A stretch of 14,268 bases of DNA from CAG-1000 sp964345385 (lineage in GTDB: Bacteria > Bacillota_I > Bacilli_A > RF39 > UBA660), in assembly GCA_964345385.1 (NCBI GenBank), contig CAYFQM010000016.1, positions 1 through 14,268 of the forward strand, written 5' to 3'. How positions within the stretch are numbered: position 1 is the first letter of the stretch; every line of letters starts with the position of its first letter. Position numbers and translations under genes: made by a program. Below, piece by piece: positions 6,754 to 13,997 of the stretch. The notes under the pieces were generated by a model, which saw only the letters and a list, made by a program, of their open reading frames with translations, was not told where the DNA came from and searched no databases.

Positions 6754-6781
6754 ATTTTATCATATAAAGCCCAAAAATCAA
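6754..6781 (-). promoter_or_regulatory. Promoter of the HU gene
   Basis: The minus strand carries TTGATT (6776-6781), a 16-bp spacer and TAAAAT (6754-6759), preceded by TGA, so the -10 is extended. Predicted transcription start is about 6747, giving a leader of roughly 55 bases to ATG 6692. The -35 lies just downstream of the topA terminator. Confidence 0.75.
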
Positions 6782-6792
6782 GCATTTATTTA

Positions 6793-6819
6793 AAAAAACA
6801 TTAAAGATTAATGTTTTTT
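6793..6819 (-). terminator. Terminator of the topA operon
   Basis: A perfect 10-bp stem (6793-6802 with 6810-6819, AAAAAACATT/AATGTTTTTT) with a 7-base loop gives a T-tract on the minus strand. The topA stop codon (6808-6810) lies in the loop and inner stem, a very compact gene end. Confidence 0.85.
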
Positions 6820-8844
6820 ATCTTTTTTATCACAATTTGGGCAATAAACTTTACCATTTTTATCTAATAAAGGCTCATTACATTTAGGGCAGTTATCCAC
6901 TGTAGGTTTATCCCATACTGCATAATCACATTTAGGATATTTATTACATCCATAAAATATTTTTCCTCTTTTAGTATGCTTCTCAACTACATCTCCATCA
7001 CACTTAGGACATGGACGAACTATAACTACCCTTTTTTCTTCTTTTTTAATATATTTACAAGCTGGATAATTAGAACATGCTACAAATTCTCCATATTTAC
7101 CCTTTCTAATAACTAAAGGGCTACCACACTCAGGACAACTTTCTCCAGTTTCTTTAGGAGGAACTTTTTCCATATCAGAAAATGCTTTAGTAAGAAGTGG
7201 TTCAAAATCTTTATAAAACTTATCAAGAAGCTCATGCCAAACTACACTACCTAAAGCTATATTATCAAGATTTTTTTCCATTAAAGCAGTATAATTAACA
7301 TTAATAATCTCACTAAAAAACTCTTGTAATTTATCTGTTACAGTTATTCCAACTTCTGTTGGAACAAACTTTTTATCTTCAACTTGTACATAGTGCCTAT
7401 CTTTTAATGTAGTAATTATCTTAGCATATGTACTAGGTCTTCCTATGCCTAAACTTTCTAATTCAGCTATTAATTTAGCTTCAGTAAATCTAGGTTTTGC
7501 TTCAGTAAAATGTTCAATCTTTTTAGTATTAAGTGCTACTAAAACTTTTCCTTCTTCTAATTTAGGTAACTTTTTATCATTACTTTCTTCAAAATCTTTA
7601 TATAGTTTTAAATATCCATCAAATATATTTATTTGACCTGTTGCTTTAAAAGTATAATCATTATTATCAAGTTCTACGCTAGTAGCTAACACTTTAGCAT
7701 CAGACATTAAAGAACTTATGGTTCTAATATATATAAGATTATATAGTTTATATTCATCAGGCTTTAAATACTTCTTAATACTTTCTGGAGTTCTATATAT
7801 ACTAGTAGGTCTTATTGCTTCATGAGCATCTTGTACATTATCTTTTTTCTTTGATGATTTAACGCTTCCTACATATTCTTTTCCATATTCATTAGTTATA
7901 TATTTTTTAGCTTCTGCTACGAAAGAAGTTGAAAGTCTTGTTGAATCAGTTCTCATATATGATATTAAACCAACTGACTCACTACCAAGTTTAACTCCTT
8001 CATATAGTTTTTGAGCTATAGTCATTGTCTTACTTGCTGAAAAATTAAGTTTACTTGATGCTAATTGTGTTAAAGTACTTGTAGTAAATGAAGGTTTACT
8101 ACTTTTTTTCTTTTCTTTTTCTTCTACTTTAGATACTTTATATGCATTAGATAAACTACTTAGTATTTTATCTGCTTCTTTAGAAGTAGATATTTTAATT
8201 TTTTTATTTTTATATTTTTCTAAATTAGCAATAAAACCATTAAACTCTGCTTCAATAGTAAAATACTGTTCTGGAACAAAAGCAAGTATTTCTCTTTCTC
8301 TATCAACAATAATTTTAAGAGCAACACTTTGAACTCTTCCAGCACTTTTACCACCTGTTTTTGATTGCATTAATTTAGATAATCTAAAACCAATTATTCT
8401 ATCAAGTATTCTTCTAGCTTCTTGACTCTTTACCAAAAGCATATCTAATTTTCTTGGATTTTTAAAAGCTTCTTTAACAGCACTTTCTGTTATCTCATTA
8501 AATACTACTCTTCCATATTTATCATCAGGTATATCTAATATTTCTTTTAAATGCCAACTTATTGCTTCTCCTTCTCTATCTGGATCAGTTGCTAAAATAA
8601 CATTAGAAGTTTTTTCTACTTCTTTTTTTAGTTCTTTAACCATACTATTTTTACCAGTAATTATTTTATAATTAGGTTCAAATTTATTTTCTAAATCCAC
8701 TCCTAAACCATATTTACCAGTTGTTGCTAAATCTCTTATATGCCCTTTAGAAGACAATACTTTATAACCATCTCCTAAATATTTTTCTATTGTTTGACTT
8801 TTACTAGGAGATTCAACTATTACTAAATTTTTAATATTAATCAC
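6808..8844 (-). CDS. topA: DNA topoisomerase I (type IA)
   Basis: TopA relaxes negative supercoils by cutting one strand through a tyrosine-DNA link. The N-terminal Toprim domain starts LVIVESPSKSQTIEKYL and includes ATDPDREGEAISWHL. The active-site Tyr is in LISYMRTDSTRLS, about residue 293-296. Three Cys4 zinc ribbons end the protein: CPEC...CKY, CPKC...CDY and CPKC...CPNC. The length (678) is normal. The outer boundary given is the first conventional start, GTG 8844, but its G is the last base of the AAGGAG site (8844-8849), so it can hardly be used. The in-frame ATT at 8835 lies eight bases after that site and yields the family's usual MKNLVIVESP, so AUU is the likelier initiator. The gene follows rnhB by 33 bases; dprA, which sits between them in Bacillus, is absent. 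Confidence 0.96.
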   Translation of the reverse strand: MINIKNLVIVESPSKSQTIEKYLGDGYKVLSSKGHIRDLATTGKYGLGVDLENKFEPNYKIITGKNSMVKELKKEVEKTSNVILATDPDREGEAISWHLKEILDIPDDKYGRVVFNEITESAVKEAFKNPRKLDMLLVKSQEARRILDRIIGFRLSKLMQSKTGGKSAGRVQSVALKIIVDREREILAFVPEQYFTIEAEFNGFIANLEKYKNKKIKISTSKEADKILSSLSNAYKVSKVEEKEKKKSSKPSFTTSTLTQLASSKLNFSASKTMTIAQKLYEGVKLGSESVGLISYMRTDSTRLSTSFVAEAKKYITNEYGKEYVGSVKSSKKKDNVQDAHEAIRPTSIYRTPESIKKYLKPDEYKLYNLIYIRTISSLMSDAKVLATSVELDNNDYTFKATGQINIFDGYLKLYKDFEESNDKKLPKLEEGKVLVALNTKKIEHFTEAKPRFTEAKLIAELESLGIGRPSTYAKIITTLKDRHYVQVEDKKFVPTEVGITVTDKLQEFFSEIINVNYTALMEKNLDNIALGSVVWHELLDKFYKDFEPLLTKAFSDMEKVPPKETGESCPECGSPLVIRKGKYGEFVACSNYPACKYIKKEEKRVVIVRPCPKCDGDVVEKHTKRGKIFYGCNKYPKCDYAVWDKPTVDNCPKCNEPLLDKNGKVYCPNCDKKDKKH

Positions 8845-8877
8845 TCCTTATTATTATATTTGTGTCATTAATTAATA

Positions 8878-9510
8878 TTATACACCTATTTTATTTTTGT
8901 CAAGTTTATCTTTATAATATAAACATATAGGTTTAAAAGTTTTTCTATGTTCATTAATTATTCCATATTTTTTAATAGCTTCTATATGTTTTTTAGTAGG
9001 ATACCCTTTATTAGTAGCAAAACCATACATTGGATACTTTTTATCTAACTTATACATCATTTCATCTCTTATTACTTTAGCTACTATAGAAGCACTTGCT
9101 ATAGAAATAGATTTTTGATCTCCCTTAACTATAGGGGTTTGATTTATATTAGTATCTAATTTTAATGCATCTATTAATAAATGCTTTGGCTTAACATCTA
9201 AATTATCAATAGCTTTTAACATAGCTTTTTTAGAAGCTTCTAATATATTAATTTTATCTATTTCTTTATTATCACACATACCTATTCCAATAGATATAGC
9301 TTTTTCTTTAATTAATTCATATAGTTCATTTCTTTTCTTTTCAGATAGTTTTTTAGAGTCTTTTATTCTTTCATCATAAAAATCTTTTGGAAGAATTACT
9401 GCACATGCTACAACACTTCCAACTAAAGGCCCTCTTCCAACTTCATCTATACCTGCGATTAAATCTATACCTTCTTTATATAATTTATTTTCATATTCTT
9501 TCATCATCAT
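8878..9510 (-). CDS. rnhB: Ribonuclease HII
   Basis: RNase HII removes RNA from RNA-DNA hybrids and excises single ribonucleotides misincorporated in DNA. The 210-residue product shows the family core GIDEVGRGPLVG with metal-binding Asp22 and Glu23, LLIDAL with Asp114, and VKGDQKSISIASASIVAKV with Asp131. Asp114 and Asp131 are 17 residues apart, as I recall for Thermotoga RNase HII. YPTKKHIEAIKKYG and EHRKTFKP close the domain. Three tandem ATGs (9510, 9507, 9504) could start it; no Shine-Dalgarno is visible, and the start overlaps the end of the upstream DUF3592-like gene by 20 bases, so translation is probably coupled. It sits between that gene and topA in one operon. Confidence 0.95.
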   Translation of the reverse strand: MMMKEYENKLYKEGIDLIAGIDEVGRGPLVGSVVACAVILPKDFYDERIKDSKKLSEKKRNELYELIKEKAISIGIGMCDNKEIDKINILEASKKAMLKAIDNLDVKPKHLLIDALKLDTNINQTPIVKGDQKSISIASASIVAKVIRDEMMYKLDKKYPMYGFATNKGYPTKKHIEAIKKYGIINEHRKTFKPICLYYKDKLDKNKIGV

Positions 9511-10159
9511 TAATTAACACTGATACATCTATACTATAATCATCTGGATTATCTTTATCAATATATATAGGTAATGTTTTAATTTGTTTTTCTTCTATTA
9601 TTTTTTTAGCATCAAACCATAAATCTTCACTTTTACAATGTTTTTCAACATTTTCTTTTTGATCTAAATAACTACACACAATTATATATGGATTTTTTCC
9701 TTCACTTTCTATAGTTGTATCTTTTTCTACTCCAATTATATTACCCTTGATTATATTTTTTTCTTCATGAATTATTTTATCTTCTTTTTTATCCTTTTTA
9801 TTTATTATAAATAAAGCTAACGTATTTAATATAAATATAACTATGCCTACTACAACAAAAAAAATTGATAAATCATTTGATGAAGCACTTTTACATGTTT
9901 TTGTTTTAGAATTACAATATATATTTATTTTATCATTAGGTTTTAAATTGTTTTTTATATTTAAAAAAGTAATATTTTTGTTATTATATAAACCTGTTAC
10001 TTTAAATCCTTTTGTTTTAATAACTACTCCTTCAGTAGCTACTGCTTTATTAATAAAAGAAGTATTTTGTTTATACATATAAAACCCCAACATTATAAAT
10101 ATAATGCCTACAATTATAAATATTATAGTTATCATTCTATTAATAATTTTACTATCCAT
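9491..10159 (-). CDS. DUF3592-like membrane protein with two predicted beta units
   Basis: The function is unknown. The 222-residue product has a short N-terminus, one helix at about 9-28, a polar segment (29-97), a second helix at about 98-119 and a charged C-terminal part (120-222). Lys-rich flanks suggest that both ends are cytoplasmic and the segment between the helices is outside; it contains Cys82 and Cys89, a possible disulfide. Both polar parts look like DUF3592-type beta units: a G-V-V-I-K stretch in the first, and in the second IKGNIIGVEKD followed by LPIYIDKDNPDDYSIDV, the usual closing pattern of that family. AAGGAG at 10165-10170, five bases before ATG 10159, supports the start. 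It is first in an operon with rnhB and topA; the link looks positional, not functional. Confidence 0.75.
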   Translation of the reverse strand: MDSKIINRMITIIFIIVGIIFIMLGFYMYKQNTSFINKAVATEGVVIKTKGFKVTGLYNNKNITFLNIKNNLKPNDKINIYCNSKTKTCKSASSNDLSIFFVVVGIVIFILNTLALFIINKKDKKEDKIIHEEKNIIKGNIIGVEKDTTIESEGKNPYIIVCSYLDQKENVEKHCKSEDLWFDAKKIIEEKQIKTLPIYIDKDNPDDYSIDVSVLINDDERI

Positions 10160-10197
10160 AAAGTCTCCTTAAAGTAAATATAATATATTCTTACATA

Positions 10198-10203
10198 ATT
10201 ATA
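10198..10203 (-). promoter_or_regulatory. -10 box of the DUF3592-rnhB-topA promoter
   Basis: A perfect TATAAT on the minus strand, 38 bases before ATG 10159, predicts a leader of about 30 bases containing the AAGGAG site. The upstream -35 region is only a T-run from the upp terminator tail, so the -35 is poor. Confidence 0.6.
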
Positions 10204-10219
10204 CTATATTTAATAAAAT

Positions 10220-10249
10220 AAAAAAAGATTAAGTTTTAGATAACCTTTT
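10220..10249 (-). terminator. Terminator of upp
   Basis: On the minus strand AAAAGGTTA (10241-10249) pairs with TAATCTTTT (10223-10231), nine pairs with one G-U, with a 9-base loop. A T-run continues to 10220. It starts 20 bases after the upp stop codon. Confidence 0.75.
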
Positions 10250-10268
10250 CTTTATAATTATTTAATAA

Positions 10269-10895
10269 CTACTTTGTTCCATATACCCTATCTCCAGCAT
10301 CTCCTAAACCTGGTAAAATATAACCTATTTCATTTAGACATCTATCAATAGATGCACAGTATATTTTAACATCTTTATGTTCTTTTTTTATAGCTTCTAA
10401 TCCTTCAGGTGCTGCTATTATACATAAAAAATTAATTTTCTTTACTCCATCTTTTTTTAATCTATTTATTGTAGCGATTGCACTTCCACCTGTTGCTAAC
10501 ATTGGGTCTAATATAAACACTTCTCTTTTATCTATATTTTTAGGCATTTTATAATAGTATTCAACTGGCTGTAATGTTTCTTCGTTTCTATATAATCCAA
10601 TATGTCCTATTTTAGCAGTTGGAAGTACTTTTAATATACCATCTACCATACTCATTCCTGCTCTTAGTATTGGTACAAAAGCATAATCATCTTCATTAAG
10701 ACATTTAGTTTCTATCTTTTCAAGTGGTGTTTCAATACTTATATTATGAAGTTTTAAATCTTTCATTGCTTCATAACATAATATCATAGATAATTCACTA
10801 ATTAACTCTTTAAACTCTTTTGTACCAGTATTTTTATTTCTAAGTATTGATAGTTTATGAGTTATTAATGGATGTTTTAATTCAATTTCTTTCAT
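10269..10895 (-). CDS. upp: Uracil phosphoribosyltransferase
   Basis: Upp salvages uracil by joining it to PRPP, giving UMP and pyrophosphate in the cytosol. The 208-residue product has normal length. Key motifs are RAGMSMVDG (78-86), the PRPP-binding loop DPMLATGGSA (130-139) and the C-terminal uracil-binding GLGDAGDR, all intact. The start at ATG 10895 is supported by AAGGAG (10902-10907), six bases upstream. Only 14 bases separate the ATG from the T-run of a hairpin terminator at 10910-10939. The recognised promoter lies beyond it at 11038-11066, so upp mRNA must read through that terminator. Between promoter and terminator is a 26-codon reading frame, which suggests leader-peptide attenuation. 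No PyrR-type binding loop was seen in this leader. Confidence 0.97.
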   Translation of the reverse strand: MKEIELKHPLITHKLSILRNKNTGTKEFKELISELSMILCYEAMKDLKLHNISIETPLEKIETKCLNEDDYAFVPILRAGMSMVDGILKVLPTAKIGHIGLYRNEETLQPVEYYYKMPKNIDKREVFILDPMLATGGSAIATINRLKKDGVKKINFLCIIAAPEGLEAIKKEHKDVKIYCASIDRCLNEIGYILPGLGDAGDRVYGTK

Positions 10896-10909
10896 TTTCT
10901 TCTCCTTTT

Positions 10910-10939
10910 AAAAAAATATCACCAATAAATGATGATATT
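10910..10939 (-). terminator. Leader terminator (candidate attenuator) upstream of upp
   Basis: On the minus strand AATATCATCA (10930-10939) pairs with TGGTGATATT (10915-10924), ten pairs with one U-G, a 5-base loop and a run of seven T ending at 10910. The base of the left arm overlaps the stop codon of the 26-codon leader frame (10938-10940). The upp ribosome binding site follows after two to three bases. Confidence 0.8.
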
Positions 10940-11018
10940 AATTAACAAATAATAAATAATATAAATAAAATGCAGATATATAATAAAATAATTCTTTTTT
11001 ATTTTTATTTATATTCAT
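10938..11018 (-). CDS. 26-residue leader peptide or small membrane protein upstream of upp
   Basis: This short frame starts at ATG 11018 and has an AGAGG site (11026-11030) seven bases upstream. The peptide starts MNINKNKKELFYY and continues with a hydrophobic stretch rich in Tyr (5), Leu (4) and Phe (3). Its codons are almost all U/A (TTT, TAT, TTA), so the RNA from 10938 to about 10990 is very U-rich. The stop codon overlaps the left arm of the following terminator, so a ribosome finishing translation would cover that arm. This is the plan of the E. coli pyrBI leader, in which U-rich pause sites and a translated leader sense UTP. The alternative is a small single-helix membrane protein (Lys-rich start, then about 16 apolar residues). 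No similarity is recognised. Confidence 0.6.
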   Translation of the reverse strand: MNINKNKKELFYYISAFYLYYLLFVN

Positions 11019-11037
11019 ATTGTAACCTCTTTTCAAA

Positions 11038-11066
11038 AGAATAACATATCTTGTTTTTTATTTCAA
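11038..11066 (-). promoter_or_regulatory. Promoter of the upp leader transcript
   Basis: The minus strand has TTGAAA (11061-11066), a 17-bp spacer and TATTCT (11038-11043) preceded by TGT, an extended -10. The predicted start near 11031 gives a leader of about 13 bases before the 26-codon frame, just including its ribosome binding site. Confidence 0.75.
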
Positions 11067-11067
11067 T

Positions 11068-11092
11068 AGTTTTAAAATTTTATTTTAAAACT
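11068..11092 (-). repeat. Perfect AT palindrome at the 3' end of uvrA
   Basis: An 11-bp perfect stem (11068-11078 with 11082-11092, AGTTTTAAAAT/ATTTTAAAACT) with a 3-base loop includes the uvrA stop codon. On the minus strand it is followed by ATTGAAATAAA, not a T-tract, so it may be a weak or factor-assisted terminator or an mRNA-end stabiliser. The -35 of the upp leader promoter begins two bases beyond it. Confidence 0.5.
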
Positions 11093-13901
11093 TTAAATAT
11101 TTTTTTAAATACTCTCCTGTATAAGATGAAGGATTATTCATTATTTTTTCTTTTGTACCAGCCTCTACTACAAAGCCTCCTTCATCTCCACCTTCTGGTC
11201 CTAAGTCTATAATATAGTCTGCTACTTTAATAATATCTAAATTGTGTTCTATAACTATTACAGTATCTTTATTATCCACTATTTTATTTAATATATTAAG
11301 TAGTTTTTTTATATCATATTGATGAAGACCAGTAGATGGTTCATCTAATATATATACACTTTTTCCAGTAGGTTTCTTTTGAAGTTCTTTAGCTAATTTT
11401 ACTCTTGATGCTTCTCCTCCACTTAATGTAACTGCGTTTTGACCTAATTTAACATACCCAAGACCTACATCATCCATTAGTTTTAATATTTTATATACTT
11501 TAGGTATATTTTCAAATACTTTTAATGCTTCTTCAATAGTTAAATCAAGCACTTCTGATATATTATAGTTTTTAAACTTAATACTTAATGTTTCTTTATT
11601 ATATCTTTTAGAATTACATACATCACATGGAACATAAACATCAGGTAAAAAATGCATTTCTATTTTTTTAACTCCATCTCCTTGACAAGCTTCACATCTT
11701 CCACCTTTTACATTAAAACTAAATCTTGATTTATTATAACCTTTTATTTTAGCTTCTTTAGTGTTAGCAAATACATCTCTTATATGGTCAAATACTCCAG
11801 TATAAGTAGCTGGATTGCTTCTTGGAGTTCTACCTATTGGGTCTTGTGATATATTAATTACTTTATCTATATTTTCTAATCCAGTTATTTTTTTATGTTT
11901 ACCAGCCTTTTCTTTAGAGCGATATAAATAATTTGATAACCCTTTTGCTAAGATTTCACTTACTAAAGAACTTTTACCACTTCCACTTACTCCAGTAACA
12001 CATATAAATTTACCTAGTGGAAACTCTACATCAATATTTTTTAAATTGTTTTCTTTAGCGCCATATATTTTAATGCTTTTACCACTACCTTTTCTTACTT
12101 TTTTAGGTAATTCTATTTTTTCTTTTCCACTTAAATATGCTCCAGTAATAGAATCCTTACACTTCATTATATCTTCTACTTTACCAGCACATACTAAGTA
12201 TCCACCTTGAATACCAGCATATGGCCCAATATCAACAACATAATCTGCTGAAGCTATAGTTTCTAAATCATGTTCTACCACTATTAAAGTATTACCTAAA
12301 TCTCTCATATCTTTAAGTGAAGAAATAAGCTTTTCATTATCTCTTTGATGAAGACCTATACTTGGTTCATCTAAAACATATAATACACCAGAAAGCTTAC
12401 TACCTATTTGAGTAGCTAGCCTAATTCTTTGAGCTTCTCCTCCACTTAAAGTAGAAGCATTTCTATCTAAAGTTAAATATTCAAGACCAACATTTAACAA
12501 AAATGTAAGTCTTGATTTAATTTCTTTTAATACTAAAGAAGCTATTTTTTCTTCTTCTTTAGTTAGTTTTAATTTATCCATAAACATAGTTAATTCTTTA
12601 ATACTTAACTTAGTAACTTCATATATATTTTTATTATTTATTTTAACACTTAATGCTTCTTTAGAAAGTCTACTTCCATTACATACTGGGCATATATTTT
12701 CACTCATATAACTTTCTATCCAGCTTCTTATCATATTAGAAGATGTTTCCATATATCTTCTTTCTAAATTAGTTATTATTCCTTCAAAATAATCATGACT
12801 TTTTAATGTAGATCCACTTCTAGTTTCAATTTCAAACTTTAATTTATCAGGTGAACCATATAAAACAATATCTAAGTCTTTTCTTTTCATTTTATTAACT
12901 GGAGTATCTAAATCAATATTATAATGTTTCGCAGTTAAAGATAATTTCTTATAATATATGTTTAATGTCTCTCCACTTTGAAAAGACGCAATAGCTCCCC
13001 CATTAATAGATTTAGTTTTATCTGGAATAAGAATATCTTCATCGATATGAAGTTTAACTCCAAGACCTTTACATTCAGGGCATGCTCCAAAAGGACTATT
13101 AAAACTAAATAATCTTGGTTCTAACTCCCTTATAGAAAAATCGCAATAAGGACATGAATAATTTTCACTCATTAATAGTTTTGTTTTATTAATAATATTA
13201 ATTAATACTTTACCTTCACTTAATTTAGAAGCTGTTTCAATTGAATCAAATATTCTACTTCTATTTTCTTCTTTAACTACTAATCTATCTATAACTACTT
13301 CTATATTATGTTTAATATTTTTTTCTAAAGTTATCTCTTCATTTAAATCAAATGTTTCTCCATCAATGATTGCTTTTATATACCCATCTTTTATTAAGTC
13401 TTCTAATAAATCTTTATGAGTTCCTTTTTGTCCACTTACGACTGGAGACAATACTTCTACCCTCTCTTGATTATATTTTAAAACTCTATTAGTCATTTCT
13501 TCTATACTTTGAGTTTTAACTTTAATATTATGAACTGGGCAGTAACATGTGCCTACCCTAGAATATAAAAGTCTTAAATAATCATATATTTCAGTAATTG
13601 TTCCAACTGTACTTCTAGGATTTTTATTAGTTGATTTTTGATCTATTGATATACTAGGACTTAATCCTTCGATTGAATCAACTAATGGTTTATGCATAGA
13701 CCCTAAAAACTGCCTAGCATAAGCACTTAGACTTTCAACATATCTTCTTTGCCCTTCAGCATAAATTGTATCAAATGCAAGACTACTTTTACCACTTCCA
13801 CTAACACCACTCATTACAATTAATTTGTTTTTAGGAAGAGTAACATCTATTCCCTTTAAATTATTTTCTCTTGCATTTTTAATAACTATTTTATCATTCA
13901 T
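11085..13901 (-). CDS. uvrA: Excinuclease ABC subunit A
   Basis: UvrA is the damage-recognition ATPase of nucleotide excision repair; it loads UvrB at lesions. The 938-residue product is full length with two ABC modules: Walker A GVSGSGKS at 32-39 and again at about 637-644, signature LSGGEAQRIRLA with LYVLDEPSIGLHQRDN, and LSGGEASRVKLA with YILDEPSTGLHQYD. Zinc-binding pairs are CPYC (about 248) with CPEC (about 272), and CEAC (about 735) with CDVC (about 755). The start at 13901 has AAAAGGA (13907-13913) five bases upstream. It has its own promoter (13928-13956) and no uvrB beside it; many Firmicutes keep uvrB-uvrA together. No Bacillus-type LexA box (CGAAC-N4-GTTCG) was seen in its short upstream region. 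Confidence 0.97.
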   Translation of the reverse strand: MNDKIVIKNARENNLKGIDVTLPKNKLIVMSGVSGSGKSSLAFDTIYAEGQRRYVESLSAYARQFLGSMHKPLVDSIEGLSPSISIDQKSTNKNPRSTVGTITEIYDYLRLLYSRVGTCYCPVHNIKVKTQSIEEMTNRVLKYNQERVEVLSPVVSGQKGTHKDLLEDLIKDGYIKAIIDGETFDLNEEITLEKNIKHNIEVVIDRLVVKEENRSRIFDSIETASKLSEGKVLINIINKTKLLMSENYSCPYCDFSIRELEPRLFSFNSPFGACPECKGLGVKLHIDEDILIPDKTKSINGGAIASFQSGETLNIYYKKLSLTAKHYNIDLDTPVNKMKRKDLDIVLYGSPDKLKFEIETRSGSTLKSHDYFEGIITNLERRYMETSSNMIRSWIESYMSENICPVCNGSRLSKEALSVKINNKNIYEVTKLSIKELTMFMDKLKLTKEEEKIASLVLKEIKSRLTFLLNVGLEYLTLDRNASTLSGGEAQRIRLATQIGSKLSGVLYVLDEPSIGLHQRDNEKLISSLKDMRDLGNTLIVVEHDLETIASADYVVDIGPYAGIQGGYLVCAGKVEDIMKCKDSITGAYLSGKEKIELPKKVRKGSGKSIKIYGAKENNLKNIDVEFPLGKFICVTGVSGSGKSSLVSEILAKGLSNYLYRSKEKAGKHKKITGLENIDKVINISQDPIGRTPRSNPATYTGVFDHIRDVFANTKEAKIKGYNKSRFSFNVKGGRCEACQGDGVKKIEMHFLPDVYVPCDVCNSKRYNKETLSIKFKNYNISEVLDLTIEEALKVFENIPKVYKILKLMDDVGLGYVKLGQNAVTLSGGEASRVKLAKELQKKPTGKSVYILDEPSTGLHQYDIKKLLNILNKIVDNKDTVIVIEHNLDIIKVADYIIDLGPEGGDEGGFVVEAGTKEKIMNNPSSYTGEYLKKYLKF

Positions 13902-13927
13902 ATTAATCCTTTTAACAAAACAAATAT

Positions 13928-13956
13928 ATTATACTAAAAATATATTATAAACTCAA
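13928..13956 (-). promoter_or_regulatory. Promoter of uvrA
   Basis: The minus strand has TTGAGT (13951-13956), a 17-bp spacer and a perfect TATAAT (13928-13933). The predicted start is about 13921, giving a leader of roughly 20 bases with the AAAAGGA site. It lies directly downstream of the terminator of the surface-protein gene. Confidence 0.8.
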
Positions 13957-13957
13957 T

Positions 13958-13987
13958 AAAAAAGAAAGAAGTAAATTATTACTTCTT
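13958..13987 (-). terminator. Terminator of the BspA-like surface protein gene
   Basis: A perfect 9-bp stem (13966-13974 with 13979-13987, AAGAAGTAA/TTACTTCTT) with a 4-base loop is followed on the minus strand by TCTTTTTTA. It begins 10 bases after the stop codon. Confidence 0.85.
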
Positions 13988-13997
13988 AATATTTTAA

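Noticed and set aside
10896..11031. PyrR-binding loop or other riboswitch in the upp leader
   Set aside because: No PyrR-type anti-antiterminator sequence (ARUCCNGNGAGGYU-like) or known riboswitch core could be found, only the translated frame and one hairpin.
13902..13997. LexA (SOS) operator in front of uvrA
   Set aside because: No CGAAC-N4-GTTCG-like palindrome is present; the only palindrome is the upstream gene's terminator.
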